NCBI GenBank assembly: GCA_903927495.1
Contig: CAIYNH010000495.1
Span: forward strand, 1 to 6,346
Source of the DNA: an uncultured beta proteobacterium
Lineage (GTDB): Bacteria; Pseudomonadota; Gammaproteobacteria; Burkholderiales; Burkholderiaceae_C
Length of the DNA: 6,346 nt
Direction of reading: 5' to 3'
The notes under the pieces were generated by a model, which ran no database searches, was not told where the DNA came from, and saw only the letters and a program-made list of their open reading frames with translations. Position numbers and translations under genes: made by a program. Positions 1 to 6,346 of the stretch are shown here, in pieces. Numbering within the stretch: position 1 is the stretch's first letter; the number at the start of each line of letters is the position of its first letter.

Positions 1-613
1 CACGCGCACCGGCACCGCGAGTCAAGGCCTGTTGCAGCGCAGGCCAGGTCACTTCAAACAAACATGGAAACCCCAGCGCAGCTTCATCGCCTGCGCTGCG
101 CAAGCCGAAGCGTTGCGCCACCTGCTGACCATGTGACTTAGGTCTGCCCAATTTGGCTGCACTGGCTCGCTCGGCAAGCGCCTGACCCCAGCTTGTCAGC
201 AGCACATGGCGTAAACCATGCGGGCTGAAAGCCAGTCCTTGCTGCTGCAGTTGTCCGGCACTGGCGCACAACAAGCCCAGACCAAACACGGCACCCCGGT
301 GGGTGTTGATGCCCCGGGTTGCCCTCAGCATGCGCGTCTCGGCTTGCTGACCCAGGCTTTGCAGAACTCCAAATGCTTGACCGTCTGACCCCGCTTGGCT
401 CATTTGGGTGAAGTAGTTGCGCAGTGCAAACAAGCTTCGCATGAAGGTGCTGCTATTCATGTCCTGGTGGCTGCCGCTGTCTCTGAATGACACCAGGCCA
501 GGTTTGGGCTCCAGCGAGATTTCAGCGTACAGCGCCCGCACGGCGGCGCGACCCACACGCTGCGAGCAAAGCCTTGGTGTTGCTGCGCCAGTGCTCTCAG
601 GCCAAGCCAGCAT
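1..613 (-). CDS. mdcB: Triphosphoribosyl-dephospho-CoA synthase MdcB, 3' end outside the window
   Basis: MdcB (CitG family) makes 2'-(5''-triphosphoribosyl)-3'-dephospho-CoA from ATP and dephospho-CoA, releasing adenine; this is the precursor of the prosthetic group of MdcC. I translated the reverse strand by hand: 204 residues are visible and the frame is open to the left edge, so the gene is truncated by the window (family members are about 280-300 residues). Family motifs seen: EISLEPKPGLV at residues 31-41, SGSHQDM at 46-52, GINTHRGAVF at 101-110 and KSHGQQVAQRFG at 159-170, which match the PKPGLV, G-x-H-x-D-M and G-x-N-T-H-x-G blocks of CitG/MdcB proteins. The ATG at 613 lies inside the end of mdcG, giving a 17-base overlap in another frame. 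A GTG six codons upstream (631) is the only other nearby start before an in-frame stop; neither has a strong ribosome site. The overlap suggests translational coupling to mdcG. The function call is firm; the exact start is less so. Confidence 0.92.
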   Translation of the reverse strand, partial: MLAWPESTGAATPRLCSQRVGRAAVRALYAEISLEPKPGLVSFRDSGSHQDMNSSTFMRSLFALRNYFTQMSQAGSDGQAFGVLQSLGQQAETRMLRATRGINTHRGAVFGLGLLCASAGQLQQQGLAFSPHGLRHVLLTSWGQALAERASAAKLGRPKSHGQQVAQRFGLRSAGDEAALGFPCLFEVTWPALQQALTRGAGAR

Positions 614-1292
614 GTAAAGTTTCTCGTTCACCGCAGGCTATGGCACGTAAATCTTCCAGATTCAGCAAAGCAACACGATCACGGTCTTTCATCAGAATCT
701 GCGACACCTGACCAGCCAACAACTGCGCCAGTTCGCGCCAAGCCACCGCTTGTCCGTTGGCGAATACAACTTCACCATCCAGACGCTGTGGCAGCTTGGC
801 TTGAGTGAGAATAACAAGCACTTGGCGGGCCTGGTCAAGATGCATCACCTGCAGGCTGAGATCCAGGTCAGAGGCTGCGTGGACATAAGCCAGTCGGGTT
901 AAAAACTGCCAGCCGAAAGAGCCGTACACCCGGGCTTGAACGCCGCTTTGAAACAACGCCGCATCCAGCTCAAAAGCGGCTTTGCCCCAAGTGTTGGCAG
1001 TAGCGATTTGGCTCAGCGTTGGGAACTCCTTTGCGCACTGAATTTCGTTGGCAGACACCCGCAAGGCGAACTTGCGCCGCCGCCATTGTGTCGGTGCTGG
1101 CAGGCCGACACCCAACTGATCGATTGCCATGTCAGTTGGTTGTCGAGTGAGCACCACCGGTAGCTGATGTAGACACCAATGGGACAGGACGGCCTGGGTT
1201 GACGGCTGTGATTTAAATTGGTCAGAAGCCAGCATCGCTTGCCAGCCAGCTTCGGTCAGCCAGAGCAGTTGATTGCGGCGCAGCTCAGACAT
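597..1292 (-). CDS. mdcG: Phosphoribosyl-dephospho-CoA transferase MdcG (holo-ACP synthase of malonate decarboxylase)
   Basis: MdcG is a nucleotidyltransferase that attaches phosphoribosyl-dephospho-CoA to a serine of the carrier protein MdcC and releases pyrophosphate. The 231-residue protein shows the family core: VYGSFGWQFLT at 122-132 followed by SDLDL at 141-145, the GS...DxD nucleotidyltransferase signature with Asp142 and Asp144 as likely metal ligands. RLDGEVV (160-166) and VAWREL (173-178) follow, both typical of MdcG. It is slightly longer than the roughly 200-215 residues I expect. The N-terminus reads RRNQLLWL at 5-12 where I recall an R-x-H-D-L-x-W block in relatives, so two usual residues appear replaced. 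The ATG at 1292 follows an in-frame TGA, so no longer start is possible; no good Shine-Dalgarno sequence is seen. It sits 47 bases after mdcDE and overlaps mdcB by 17 bases. Confidence 0.93.
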   Translation of the reverse strand: MSELRRNQLLWLTEAGWQAMLASDQFKSQPSTQAVLSHWCLHQLPVVLTRQPTDMAIDQLGVGLPAPTQWRRRKFALRVSANEIQCAKEFPTLSQIATANTWGKAAFELDAALFQSGVQARVYGSFGWQFLTRLAYVHAASDLDLSLQVMHLDQARQVLVILTQAKLPQRLDGEVVFANGQAVAWRELAQLLAGQVSQILMKDRDRVALLNLEDLRAIACGERETLHAGLA

Positions 1293-1305
1293 TCACTTTG
1301 CTCAT

Positions 1306-1356
1306 AAAAATATAGCTGCTAGAACAAGATGGACGGACGTTACAGGCTCAAATTTT
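1306..1356. repeat. AT-flanked imperfect palindrome spanning the end of mdcDE and the gap before mdcG
   Basis: The only non-coding gap between genes here (1293-1339) is AT-rich, unlike its surroundings, and forms an interrupted inverted repeat with the last codons of mdcDE. AAAAT at 1307-1311 mirrors ATTTT at 1352-1356, AGC at 1314-1316 mirrors GCT at 1346-1348, and TA pairs lie further in. The block ATATAGCTGCTAG at 1310-1322 and the partner ACAGGCTCAAATTTT at 1342-1356 resemble, from memory, a dispersed palindromic intergenic element common in Comamonadaceae genomes, here with a degenerate inner stem. The stop codon and the last five codons of mdcDE lie inside it. In the transcript it could form a weak stem-loop followed by a U-rich run, so it might affect RNA processing or partial termination between mdcDE and mdcG. 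The symmetry is seen; membership of a repeat family is only recollection. Confidence 0.4.
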
Positions 1357-3022
1357 GTATGCGTTGGGCAACGCCAGCGGCCAGAGCGCGGCCACCGCGA
1401 GCGGCACCCAACTGGGCCCGATCGTCTGGGCTTGTGGCTTCGGCCAGGGCCTGCCGTAAGCAGTTTTGCAAGTCATCTCGCCACAATGACTGGATGCCAC
1501 CCATGGCAACAAAATTTTCGACACCTGGCGCAAACACAGGGTTTGATTTGGACAACTCAGTGAGTCGTGCTTCGTCAATTTTTGTTACGCGCGCCATGGC
1601 CGGCAAGCGCATCACGCGAATCTCGGCTTGGGGCAGTGCGTAGCAGGCATCGGCCATCAGTCCGGAGGTGATGAAGCCGCCTGATAGAGCCTGGTCATAC
1701 ACCAGCGCAATGATCCGATGCCCTTGTTGGCGTGCCAGCTCAAGGCAGCAGCCCATGTGCGCCATGTAACGGTTGATGCCCAGTAACTCGTCTCGGTGGC
1801 GTAGTCGCTGGCCTTGGGTGTCTATCAATAACACGATCGCCCGTTTGGGGTGATGCCGAACCGTTTGTAGCACCTGCTGGGCCTGCGCCAGAGCCAACTC
1901 GACTCCAATGGCCGCGTGGTGGGTGGTGCCGATGACCGTCGCTGGCGTTGTGCTGGGCTGCGCTTCAAGCGGGTTAGCAAGAGTCTCATGCGGTGCCATG
2001 ATGCCTGTACCGCTGATCAAATCGCCCGCAACGGTGATGCCATGCGCTTCGCCAAAGAGCGCTGCCAGCAAGGTTTTCAGGGGTTGATTTTTCTGTAATT
2101 CAAGCGTGGCTGATATGGCGACTTCGCTGGTGCGGATGACGCTTGGCAAGATGGCGCTGGCCTTTAGTGGCGGCAGTGCATTCGCTTCAAGATCAGTCAC
2201 CGATGCCGGGTTGACAATCCCTAAACGCTGCCAGATGTCGAGCGCATCCTGGCAATCACTGTAGTCATTCAGGCGTGCCGTTAATAGCTCATGCTCCGCT
2301 TCCATAGTTGCCAAATTCAGTGGCAATGATCTGTGCAACGTTGCAATCGCTGCCGCCCGAAAGGCTGCCAAATCGTCTTCCAGCAGCACATCGCAATCGC
2401 CCATCAAATAGCGGTGTTTGCCGCCGGTGGTGCGCCACACCAGAGCGCGGTCGCGCGAGTCAAACTCCTCAACCCCGTTGGCGGATTCGATGACCTCGGG
2501 GCCGGACATGGCGAGGCGACCCACGTCGCTCATGATCACGGTATCTGCGCATCGTGCAATCAGGCCCATCCCGCCAAAGCAGCCGTTGGACCCGCCAATC
2601 AGCATTAGCACCGGAATGCCGGCGGCCCGCACAGCCAGCAGCGCGCGCATGACCTCAGACACCGCAATCAAACCGGCATTGGCTTCGTGCAGCCGCACGC
2701 CGCCGGATTCGGCCAGGACCAGCACGGCTGCGGGCTTGACGCGCAGGGCGCGCTGCAACAAGCCCACCAGCTTGGCCCCGTGCACTTCGCCCACACCTCC
2801 CCCCATGAACTCGCCTTCTTGTGCGGCAATCAAAACGGCTTTGTGATTCAGCAAGCCCTCACCAATCACCACGCCATCGTCAAACGCCGCAGGCAAGCCC
2901 AACAGCGCCAAATGCGGACTGACCACACGCTCGGATGGACCCAGAATTTCGTAGAACGAATCAGCATCGAGCAATTGGGCGAGTCGTTCGCGGGCCGTGG
3001 CTTCGGCAAAACTGAGATTCAC
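1340..3022 (-). CDS. mdcDE: Malonate decarboxylase beta and gamma subunits fused in one protein (MdcD-MdcE)
   Basis: This protein decarboxylates malonyl-S-MdcC to acetyl-S-MdcC and CO2. Its 560 residues hold two carboxyltransferase-like (crotonase-fold) halves. Residues 1 to about 295 are MdcD: EGEFMGGGVGEVHGAK at 69-84, ESGGVRLHEANAG at 105-117, GGSNGCFGGMG at 143-153 and the MSGPEVIE block at 172-179. Residues about 310-560 are MdcE: LLIDTQGQRLRHRDELLGIN at 398-417, YDQALSGGFITSG at 442-454, RVMRLPAMARVTKI at 469-482 and NPVFAPGVENFVAMG at 494-508. No ATG or GTG codon occurs in frame between residues 275 and 342, which argues for one polypeptide, not two overlapping genes. The open frame runs further upstream to 3172, but that part lies within mdcC and has no family similarity. 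The GTG at 3022 shares GTGA with the mdcC stop and yields the expected N-terminus, a sign of translational coupling. The separate subunits are about 285 and 240-260 residues in other bacteria, so both halves look complete. The last five codons fall in a palindromic element. Confidence 0.95.
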   Translation of the reverse strand: MNLSFAEATARERLAQLLDADSFYEILGPSERVVSPHLALLGLPAAFDDGVVIGEGLLNHKAVLIAAQEGEFMGGGVGEVHGAKLVGLLQRALRVKPAAVLVLAESGGVRLHEANAGLIAVSEVMRALLAVRAAGIPVLMLIGGSNGCFGGMGLIARCADTVIMSDVGRLAMSGPEVIESANGVEEFDSRDRALVWRTTGGKHRYLMGDCDVLLEDDLAAFRAAAIATLHRSLPLNLATMEAEHELLTARLNDYSDCQDALDIWQRLGIVNPASVTDLEANALPPLKASAILPSVIRTSEVAISATLELQKNQPLKTLLAALFGEAHGITVAGDLISGTGIMAPHETLANPLEAQPSTTPATVIGTTHHAAIGVELALAQAQQVLQTVRHHPKRAIVLLIDTQGQRLRHRDELLGINRYMAHMGCCLELARQQGHRIIALVYDQALSGGFITSGLMADACYALPQAEIRVMRLPAMARVTKIDEARLTELSKSNPVFAPGVENFVAMGGIQSLWRDDLQNCLRQALAEATSPDDRAQLGAARGGRALAAGVAQRIQNLSL

Positions 3023-3339
3023 GTTTGCGCCCGTATGGTCTTGGGCAAAGCCGCCGCCGCCTGATCGAGTCGCAAGCTCACCACCGCTGGCGTGGCACCC
3101 ATATCGTTGATCGAAATTGTGACTCCCGCAAGCTCGTGCCGTGCTTGGAAGTCTGTCACCACGGCCTGCCAAATGCTGCCAAAACCTCGGGCCGAGGTGG
3201 TGATGTCAATCAGGCACGCCGGTCTTGCTACAGATTCAAGCATCACTTCCAGATTGCCAGAGCCCACCACCCCGACCAAAATTGGCTTGAAGCGGCCTGG
3301 TGTTTGATTGCCAGCGAATTCAAAGTGAAGCGTTTCCAC
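3019..3339 (-). CDS. mdcC: Malonate decarboxylase acyl carrier protein MdcC (delta subunit)
   Basis: MdcC carries the phosphoribosyl-dephospho-CoA arm on which acetyl and malonyl groups move between MdcA and MdcD/MdcE. The protein has 106 residues, the usual size. It begins METLHFEF and has LVGVVGSGNLEVMLE at 21-35, where Ser27 is the expected attachment serine by position in the VGSGNLEV motif. GFGSIWQAVVTDFQARH follows at 52-68, then ISINDMGATPAVVSLRL at 75-91, both typical of the family. It starts with GTG at 3339, supported by a clear AAGGA seven bases upstream. It lies 17 bases after the mdcA stop, and its TGA overlaps the GTG start of mdcDE by four bases (GTGA). It is not a phosphopantetheine-type carrier protein: there is no DSL motif, consistent with the special prosthetic group made by MdcB and MdcG next door. 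Confidence 0.95.
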   Translation of the reverse strand: METLHFEFAGNQTPGRFKPILVGVVGSGNLEVMLESVARPACLIDITTSARGFGSIWQAVVTDFQARHELAGVTISINDMGATPAVVSLRLDQAAAALPKTIRAQT

Positions 3340-3346
3340 TGAGTTG

Positions 3347-3351
3347 TCCTT
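3347..3351 (-). promoter_or_regulatory. Ribosome binding site of mdcC
   Basis: On the coding strand this reads AAGGA, seven bases before the GTG at 3339. It fixes that GTG as the mdcC start. It is the clearest Shine-Dalgarno sequence seen at any gene start in the window, which may help the small carrier protein to be made in sufficient amount; that last point is inference. Confidence 0.7.
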
Positions 3352-3356
3352 GGGTG

Positions 3357-5033
3357 TTACCAGTTGCGAAACCGTTTGGGTGGGTCATACAGCCCGCCCG
3401 AGGCCCGCACCAGGTCGCGCATGTTGCGCGCAGCCAGCAGGCTGCGTTTGGCATCGCGTTTGTCGATACCGAGGTCTTCGGCGCGCACCACAATGCCCCG
3501 GTCGCGCAGGTTCTCTACCAAGATTTTGTCGCGTGCCAAGCCCACTGGTGTGTAACCGGCCACCCCGCGAATGGCTTGTTCGCGCTCTTCATCGGTGCGG
3601 CACAGCAGCAAATTTGCAATCCCTTCCTCGGTCAAAATGTGGGTGACATCGTCGCCATAAATCATTACCGGCGGAATCTCCATGTGCGCCTGCTCGGCAA
3701 GTTGCCAGGCATCGAGTTGTTCAACAAAGGCCGGTTGCATGTGTTCGCGAAAGGTTTCAACGATTTGCACCACCAGTTTTTGCCCGCGGGGCATGGCAGA
3801 CATGCCGCTGCGACCTTGGCGCGCCTGCGCCCCGGCTTTGAGCCAAGCCGGCGTGGCATGGCGTCTGCCGCGTGCGTCCGCTCCCATATTGGGGGCTCCA
3901 CCAAAGCCCGCAATGCGCCCCAGGGTCGCGGTAGAGCTGTGACCATTCAGGTCAATTTGTAGTGTAGAGCCGATGAACATGTCGCAGGCATAGTGACCAG
4001 CGGCCTGGCACAGCGCCCGGTTGCTGCGCAGGCTGCCGTCAGCGCCGGTAAAGAACACGTCGGGTCTGGCGCGGACGTAGTTTTCCATGCCCAGCTCGGA
4101 GCCAAACGAATGCACCGATTGCACCCAGCCGGCCTCAATGGCAGGAATCAGGGCTGGGTGCGGATTGAGCGCCCAGTGGCTGCAAATTTTGCCCTTCAAA
4201 CCGAGTGATTCGGCATAGGTCGGCAACAGCAACTCAATCGCGGCGGTATCAAACCCAATACCGTGATTGAGGCGCTGCACACCGTATTCGGCATAAATGC
4301 CCTTGATGGCCAGCATTGCCATCAGCACCTGGATCTCGGAGATTTGCGCCGGGTCGCGGGTAAACAGCGGCTCGATCACATTGGACTTGGGAGCCAGAAT
4401 GACAAAGTCGACCCAGTCGCCCGGAATGTCCACGCGCGCAACCGTGTCCACCCACTCGTTGACTTGCGCAATCACAATGCCATTCTTGAATGCCGTGGCC
4501 TCCACAATGGCCGGAGTATCTTCGGTGTTGGCCCCGGTAAAAAGGTTGCCATGAGCATCCGCTGCTTGCGCGCAGACCAATGCTACACGTGGAGTCAAAT
4601 CGACAAAATAACGGCTGAACAGTTCCAGGTAAGTATGAATCGCACCGATCTGGATTTGCCCGGCAGCCACCAGTTTGGCCAGTCGGGCGCTTTGTGGACC
4701 AGAGAAAGAGAAGTCGAGCTTGGTAGCAATACCGCTCTCAAACACATCCAGATGCTCAGGCAAGGCTAGCACCGATTGCAGCATGTGCAAATCATGCACC
4801 TGGGCCGGATCCAGTTGGGTCAAACAGCGTGCCAGAAAATCCGCCTGTTTTTGGTTATTGCCTTCCAGGCAGACCCGGTCAAAGGGTTCCAGTACCGCGC
4901 CCAGCAAGAGGGTTGCCGCCTCGGTGGCCACACGCTTACCTTGCAATTGCCTTCCCAAGGCTTGCGCAGCGCGTCCCAATCGACGTTCCCGCCCCTGCGC
5001 TTGCAGATGCCAGCGCGACGATGCGCCGTTCAT
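3357..5033 (-). CDS. mdcA: Malonate decarboxylase alpha subunit MdcA (acetyl-S-ACP:malonate ACP transferase)
   Basis: MdcA exchanges the acetyl group on MdcC for malonate, giving malonyl-S-MdcC and free acetate, the first step of each catalytic turn. From the ATG at 5033 it has 558 residues, close to the usual ~550. Family-typical segments: LEGNNQKQADFLA at 56-68, LDFSFSGPQSARLA at 106-119, HTYLELFSRYFVDLTPRVAL at 133-152, HGNLFTGANTEDTP at 161-174, QRLNHGIGFDTAAIELLLPT at 253-272, SELGMENYVRARPDVFFTGA at 312-331, and IDLNGHSSTATLGRIAGFGG at 360-379, then GVAGYTPVGLARD at 490-502. No domain is missing. Start choice: TGACATG places the ATG one base after the permease stop; an in-frame GTG at 5045 would add four residues and overlap the permease by 11 bases, but has no better ribosome site. 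The tight junction suggests coupled translation with the transporter. The stop at 3357 is followed by mdcC after 17 bases. Confidence 0.96.
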   Translation of the reverse strand: MNGASSRWHLQAQGRERRLGRAAQALGRQLQGKRVATEAATLLLGAVLEPFDRVCLEGNNQKQADFLARCLTQLDPAQVHDLHMLQSVLALPEHLDVFESGIATKLDFSFSGPQSARLAKLVAAGQIQIGAIHTYLELFSRYFVDLTPRVALVCAQAADAHGNLFTGANTEDTPAIVEATAFKNGIVIAQVNEWVDTVARVDIPGDWVDFVILAPKSNVIEPLFTRDPAQISEIQVLMAMLAIKGIYAEYGVQRLNHGIGFDTAAIELLLPTYAESLGLKGKICSHWALNPHPALIPAIEAGWVQSVHSFGSELGMENYVRARPDVFFTGADGSLRSNRALCQAAGHYACDMFIGSTLQIDLNGHSSTATLGRIAGFGGAPNMGADARGRRHATPAWLKAGAQARQGRSGMSAMPRGQKLVVQIVETFREHMQPAFVEQLDAWQLAEQAHMEIPPVMIYGDDVTHILTEEGIANLLLCRTDEEREQAIRGVAGYTPVGLARDKILVENLRDRGIVVRAEDLGIDKRDAKRSLLAARNMRDLVRASGGLYDPPKRFRNW

Positions 5034-5034
5034 G

Positions 5035-6346
5035 TCACTTGACACCCATCACCAGATTCGGCAGACCGGTGACGATGCCTGGGAAAAAGCACAATAGAAA
5101 CACCGCGCCAAACATCAATCCAACAAAGGGCATGACTCCCCAGATCACGTCTTTCAGGGGGATGTCGGGGGCCACGTTTTTGATTACAAAAATGTTGAGG
5201 CCCACCGGTGGGTGGATCAAGCCCATTTCCATCACGATCGTCATCACCACACCAAACCAGATCAAGTCAAATCCGGCCGCCTTGAGCGGCGGCAAGATGA
5301 TGGGCGCTGTCATCAAAATGATCGATACCGGTGGCAAAAAGAAACCCAGCACAATCACCATCAGCAAGATCACGCCCAACAGCAGCCATTTGGAGAGCTG
5401 CATACCGACGATCCACTGGGCCGCACCCTGGCTGATGTGCAAGTGGCTCATCACGTAGCTGTACAGCAGCGACATGCCGATGATCAGCATCAGCATGGTC
5501 GATTCTTTCAGTGTGGAGGTCAAAATGGGCCCGATGTCTTTGGGACGCCAAATGCCATAAATCACGGCAATCAAGCCCAGCGCCATCAAGCCGCCCAGCC
5601 CAGCGGTCTCCGACGGTGTCGCTAGGCCACCATACAAAGCCACCATGACACCAATCAGCAGGGTCAAAAAGGGAAGTACGCGGGGTAGCATTTCAACCTT
5701 TTGTGCGAAGCTGAAATGCTCATCGTCCAGATAGGCTGACTTGATGCCCCCTTGCTGGTAAATGAGCAGCGCTTGTTTGTACTCTTTTCGGGCTCTAACG
5801 ACCGCGTAGCCTGCAAACAGTGCTACCAATAAGATACCTGGGCCAATCCCGGCCAGAAACAGGCGTCCGAGCGATTGCTCAGCTGCCACAGCATACAAAA
5901 TCATCACGATGGAGGGCGGCAGCAAAATGCCCAATGTTCCGCCCGCGGCAATGATCCCAGCCGCAAAGCCTGGCGAATACCCCCGCTTACGCATTTCAGG
6001 AATACCCGCCGAGCCGATCGCAGAACATGTGGCTGGGCTCGAACCGGCCATGGCCGCGAACAACGCGCAGGCGAACACATTTGCAATCCCCAATCCCCCG
6101 GGGATCTTGTTCATCCAGACATGCATCGCCGCGTACAAATCCTGGCCGGCTCTGGATTTACCAATCGCAGCGCCCTTGAGAATGAACAACGGAATCGACA
6201 GCAATGTGATGCTCGCCATCTCTTCGTAGACGTTTTGCGCCACCGTATCCAATGCCGATGCCGGCATAAATCCGTACATGAATAAAACCGCGACACTCCC
6301 CAATGCAAATGCAATGGGTGTACCGGAGAACATCACGATGAGCGTG
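5035..6346 (-). CDS. TRAP transporter large permease (DctM type), probably for malonate; 5' end outside the window
   Basis: This is the large membrane subunit of a tripartite, ion-coupled (usually sodium) periplasmic-binding-protein transporter. The frame is open to the right edge: codons for Thr-Leu-Ile-Val precede the GTG at 6336, so the true start lies beyond the window and perhaps 5-20 residues are missing. Counting from that GTG, 433 residues remain, within the DctM range. Visible signatures: FSGTPIAFALG at 3-13 (first helix), SIPLFILKG at 47-55, AAMAGSSPATCSAIGS at 94-109, AAGGTLGILLPPSIVMILYA at 130-149, ATPSETAGLG at 239-248 and MGLIHPPVGLNIFV at 371-384, with hydrophobic segments throughout. 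A polar loop rich in charged residues lies at about 181-216. Malonate as substrate is inferred from its position immediately before mdcA; a general C4-dicarboxylate transporter cannot be excluded. The partner subunits DctP and DctQ are expected beyond the right edge. It ends one base before the mdcA ATG. Confidence 0.93.
   Translation of the reverse strand, partial: TLIVMFSGTPIAFALGSVAVLFMYGFMPASALDTVAQNVYEEMASITLLSIPLFILKGAAIGKSRAGQDLYAAMHVWMNKIPGGLGIANVFACALFAAMAGSSPATCSAIGSAGIPEMRKRGYSPGFAAGIIAAGGTLGILLPPSIVMILYAVAAEQSLGRLFLAGIGPGILLVALFAGYAVVRARKEYKQALLIYQQGGIKSAYLDDEHFSFAQKVEMLPRVLPFLTLLIGVMVALYGGLATPSETAGLGGLMALGLIAVIYGIWRPKDIGPILTSTLKESTMLMLIIGMSLLYSYVMSHLHISQGAAQWIVGMQLSKWLLLGVILLMVIVLGFFLPPVSIILMTAPIILPPLKAAGFDLIWFGVVMTIVMEMGLIHPPVGLNIFVIKNVAPDIPLKDVIWGVMPFVGLMFGAVFLLCFFPGIVTGLPNLVMGVK

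Noticed and set aside
417..711. Two short plus-strand frames of 66 and 74 codons.
   Set aside because: They are antisense to mdcB and mdcG, whose reverse-strand translations carry conserved motifs.
1285..1305. A six-codon open frame (MSKVNV) just before and overlapping the start of mdcG, as a possible leader peptide.
   Set aside because: It has no ribosome site, no regulatory codon run and no associated attenuator that I can support; most likely chance.
1293..1339. A promoter for mdcG-mdcB in the AT-rich gap.
   Set aside because: A TATATT is present on the minus strand, but no -35 box lies at a proper distance; the nearest TTGTTC is only seven bases away.
3023..3172. A longer N-terminus for mdcDE, starting at 3172.
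   Set aside because: The extra 50 residues overlap mdcC in another frame and show no MdcD similarity, while the GTG at 3022 gives the expected N-terminus and a typical GTGA coupling.
3300..3962. A 220-codon open frame on the plus strand.
   Set aside because: It lies fully antisense to mdcA and the start of mdcC, both with clear family motifs; it resembles no known protein and is a shadow of the codon pattern of the real genes.
4829..5458. A 209-codon open frame on the plus strand.
   Set aside because: Antisense to the start of mdcA and the end of the permease. Its translation is low in complexity in places, as expected of the complement of a membrane protein gene, and it has no recognisable domain.

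Overview
The window is a slice of one minus-strand operon for using malonate: a biotin-independent malonate decarboxylase (mdc) cluster together with the membrane subunit of a TRAP uptake system. All six recognisable genes point the same way. They are packed with overlaps or very short gaps, and nearly every base is coding. The gene order, the fused beta/gamma subunit, the TRAP (not MdcLM or MdcF) type of transporter and a GC content that looks to be in the middle to upper 50s per cent suggest a betaproteobacterium of the Burkholderiales, probably Comamonadaceae (Rhodoferax/Polaromonas-like). That placement is an inference from memory of the families, not a database result.

Layout in the direction of transcription (right to left): a TRAP transporter large permease (dctM type, its start cut off by the right edge, 5035-6346); mdcA, alpha subunit (3357-5033); mdcC, the acyl carrier protein or delta subunit (3019-3339); a fused mdcD-mdcE, beta+gamma subunits (1340-3022); a 47-base gap that carries most of an AT-flanked imperfect palindrome; mdcG, which attaches the prosthetic group (597-1292); and mdcB, which makes the prosthetic-group precursor (1-613, cut off at its 3' end by the left edge). 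There is no stretch of more than 300 bases without a gene, and no promoter, terminator, tRNA, rRNA, CRISPR array or insertion sequence was seen.

How the genes work together, from known family biochemistry: the permease probably imports malonate. MdcB converts ATP and dephospho-CoA into triphosphoribosyl-dephospho-CoA, and MdcG transfers this to a serine of MdcC. The arm on MdcC is then acetylated. MdcA swaps the acetyl group for malonyl, giving malonyl-S-MdcC and free acetate, and MdcD/MdcE decarboxylates the malonyl thioester back to acetyl-S-MdcC. The transacylase MdcH (initial loading of the carrier), the TRAP subunits DctP and DctQ and any MdcR-like regulator are not in the window. They would be expected just beyond the left (mdcH) and right (dctP, dctQ, regulator) edges.

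Nothing here looks like an undescribed system. The points most worth a second look are the fused beta/gamma subunit, the palindromic element that supplies the last codons and stop of mdcDE, and an apparent change in the N-terminal motif of MdcG.
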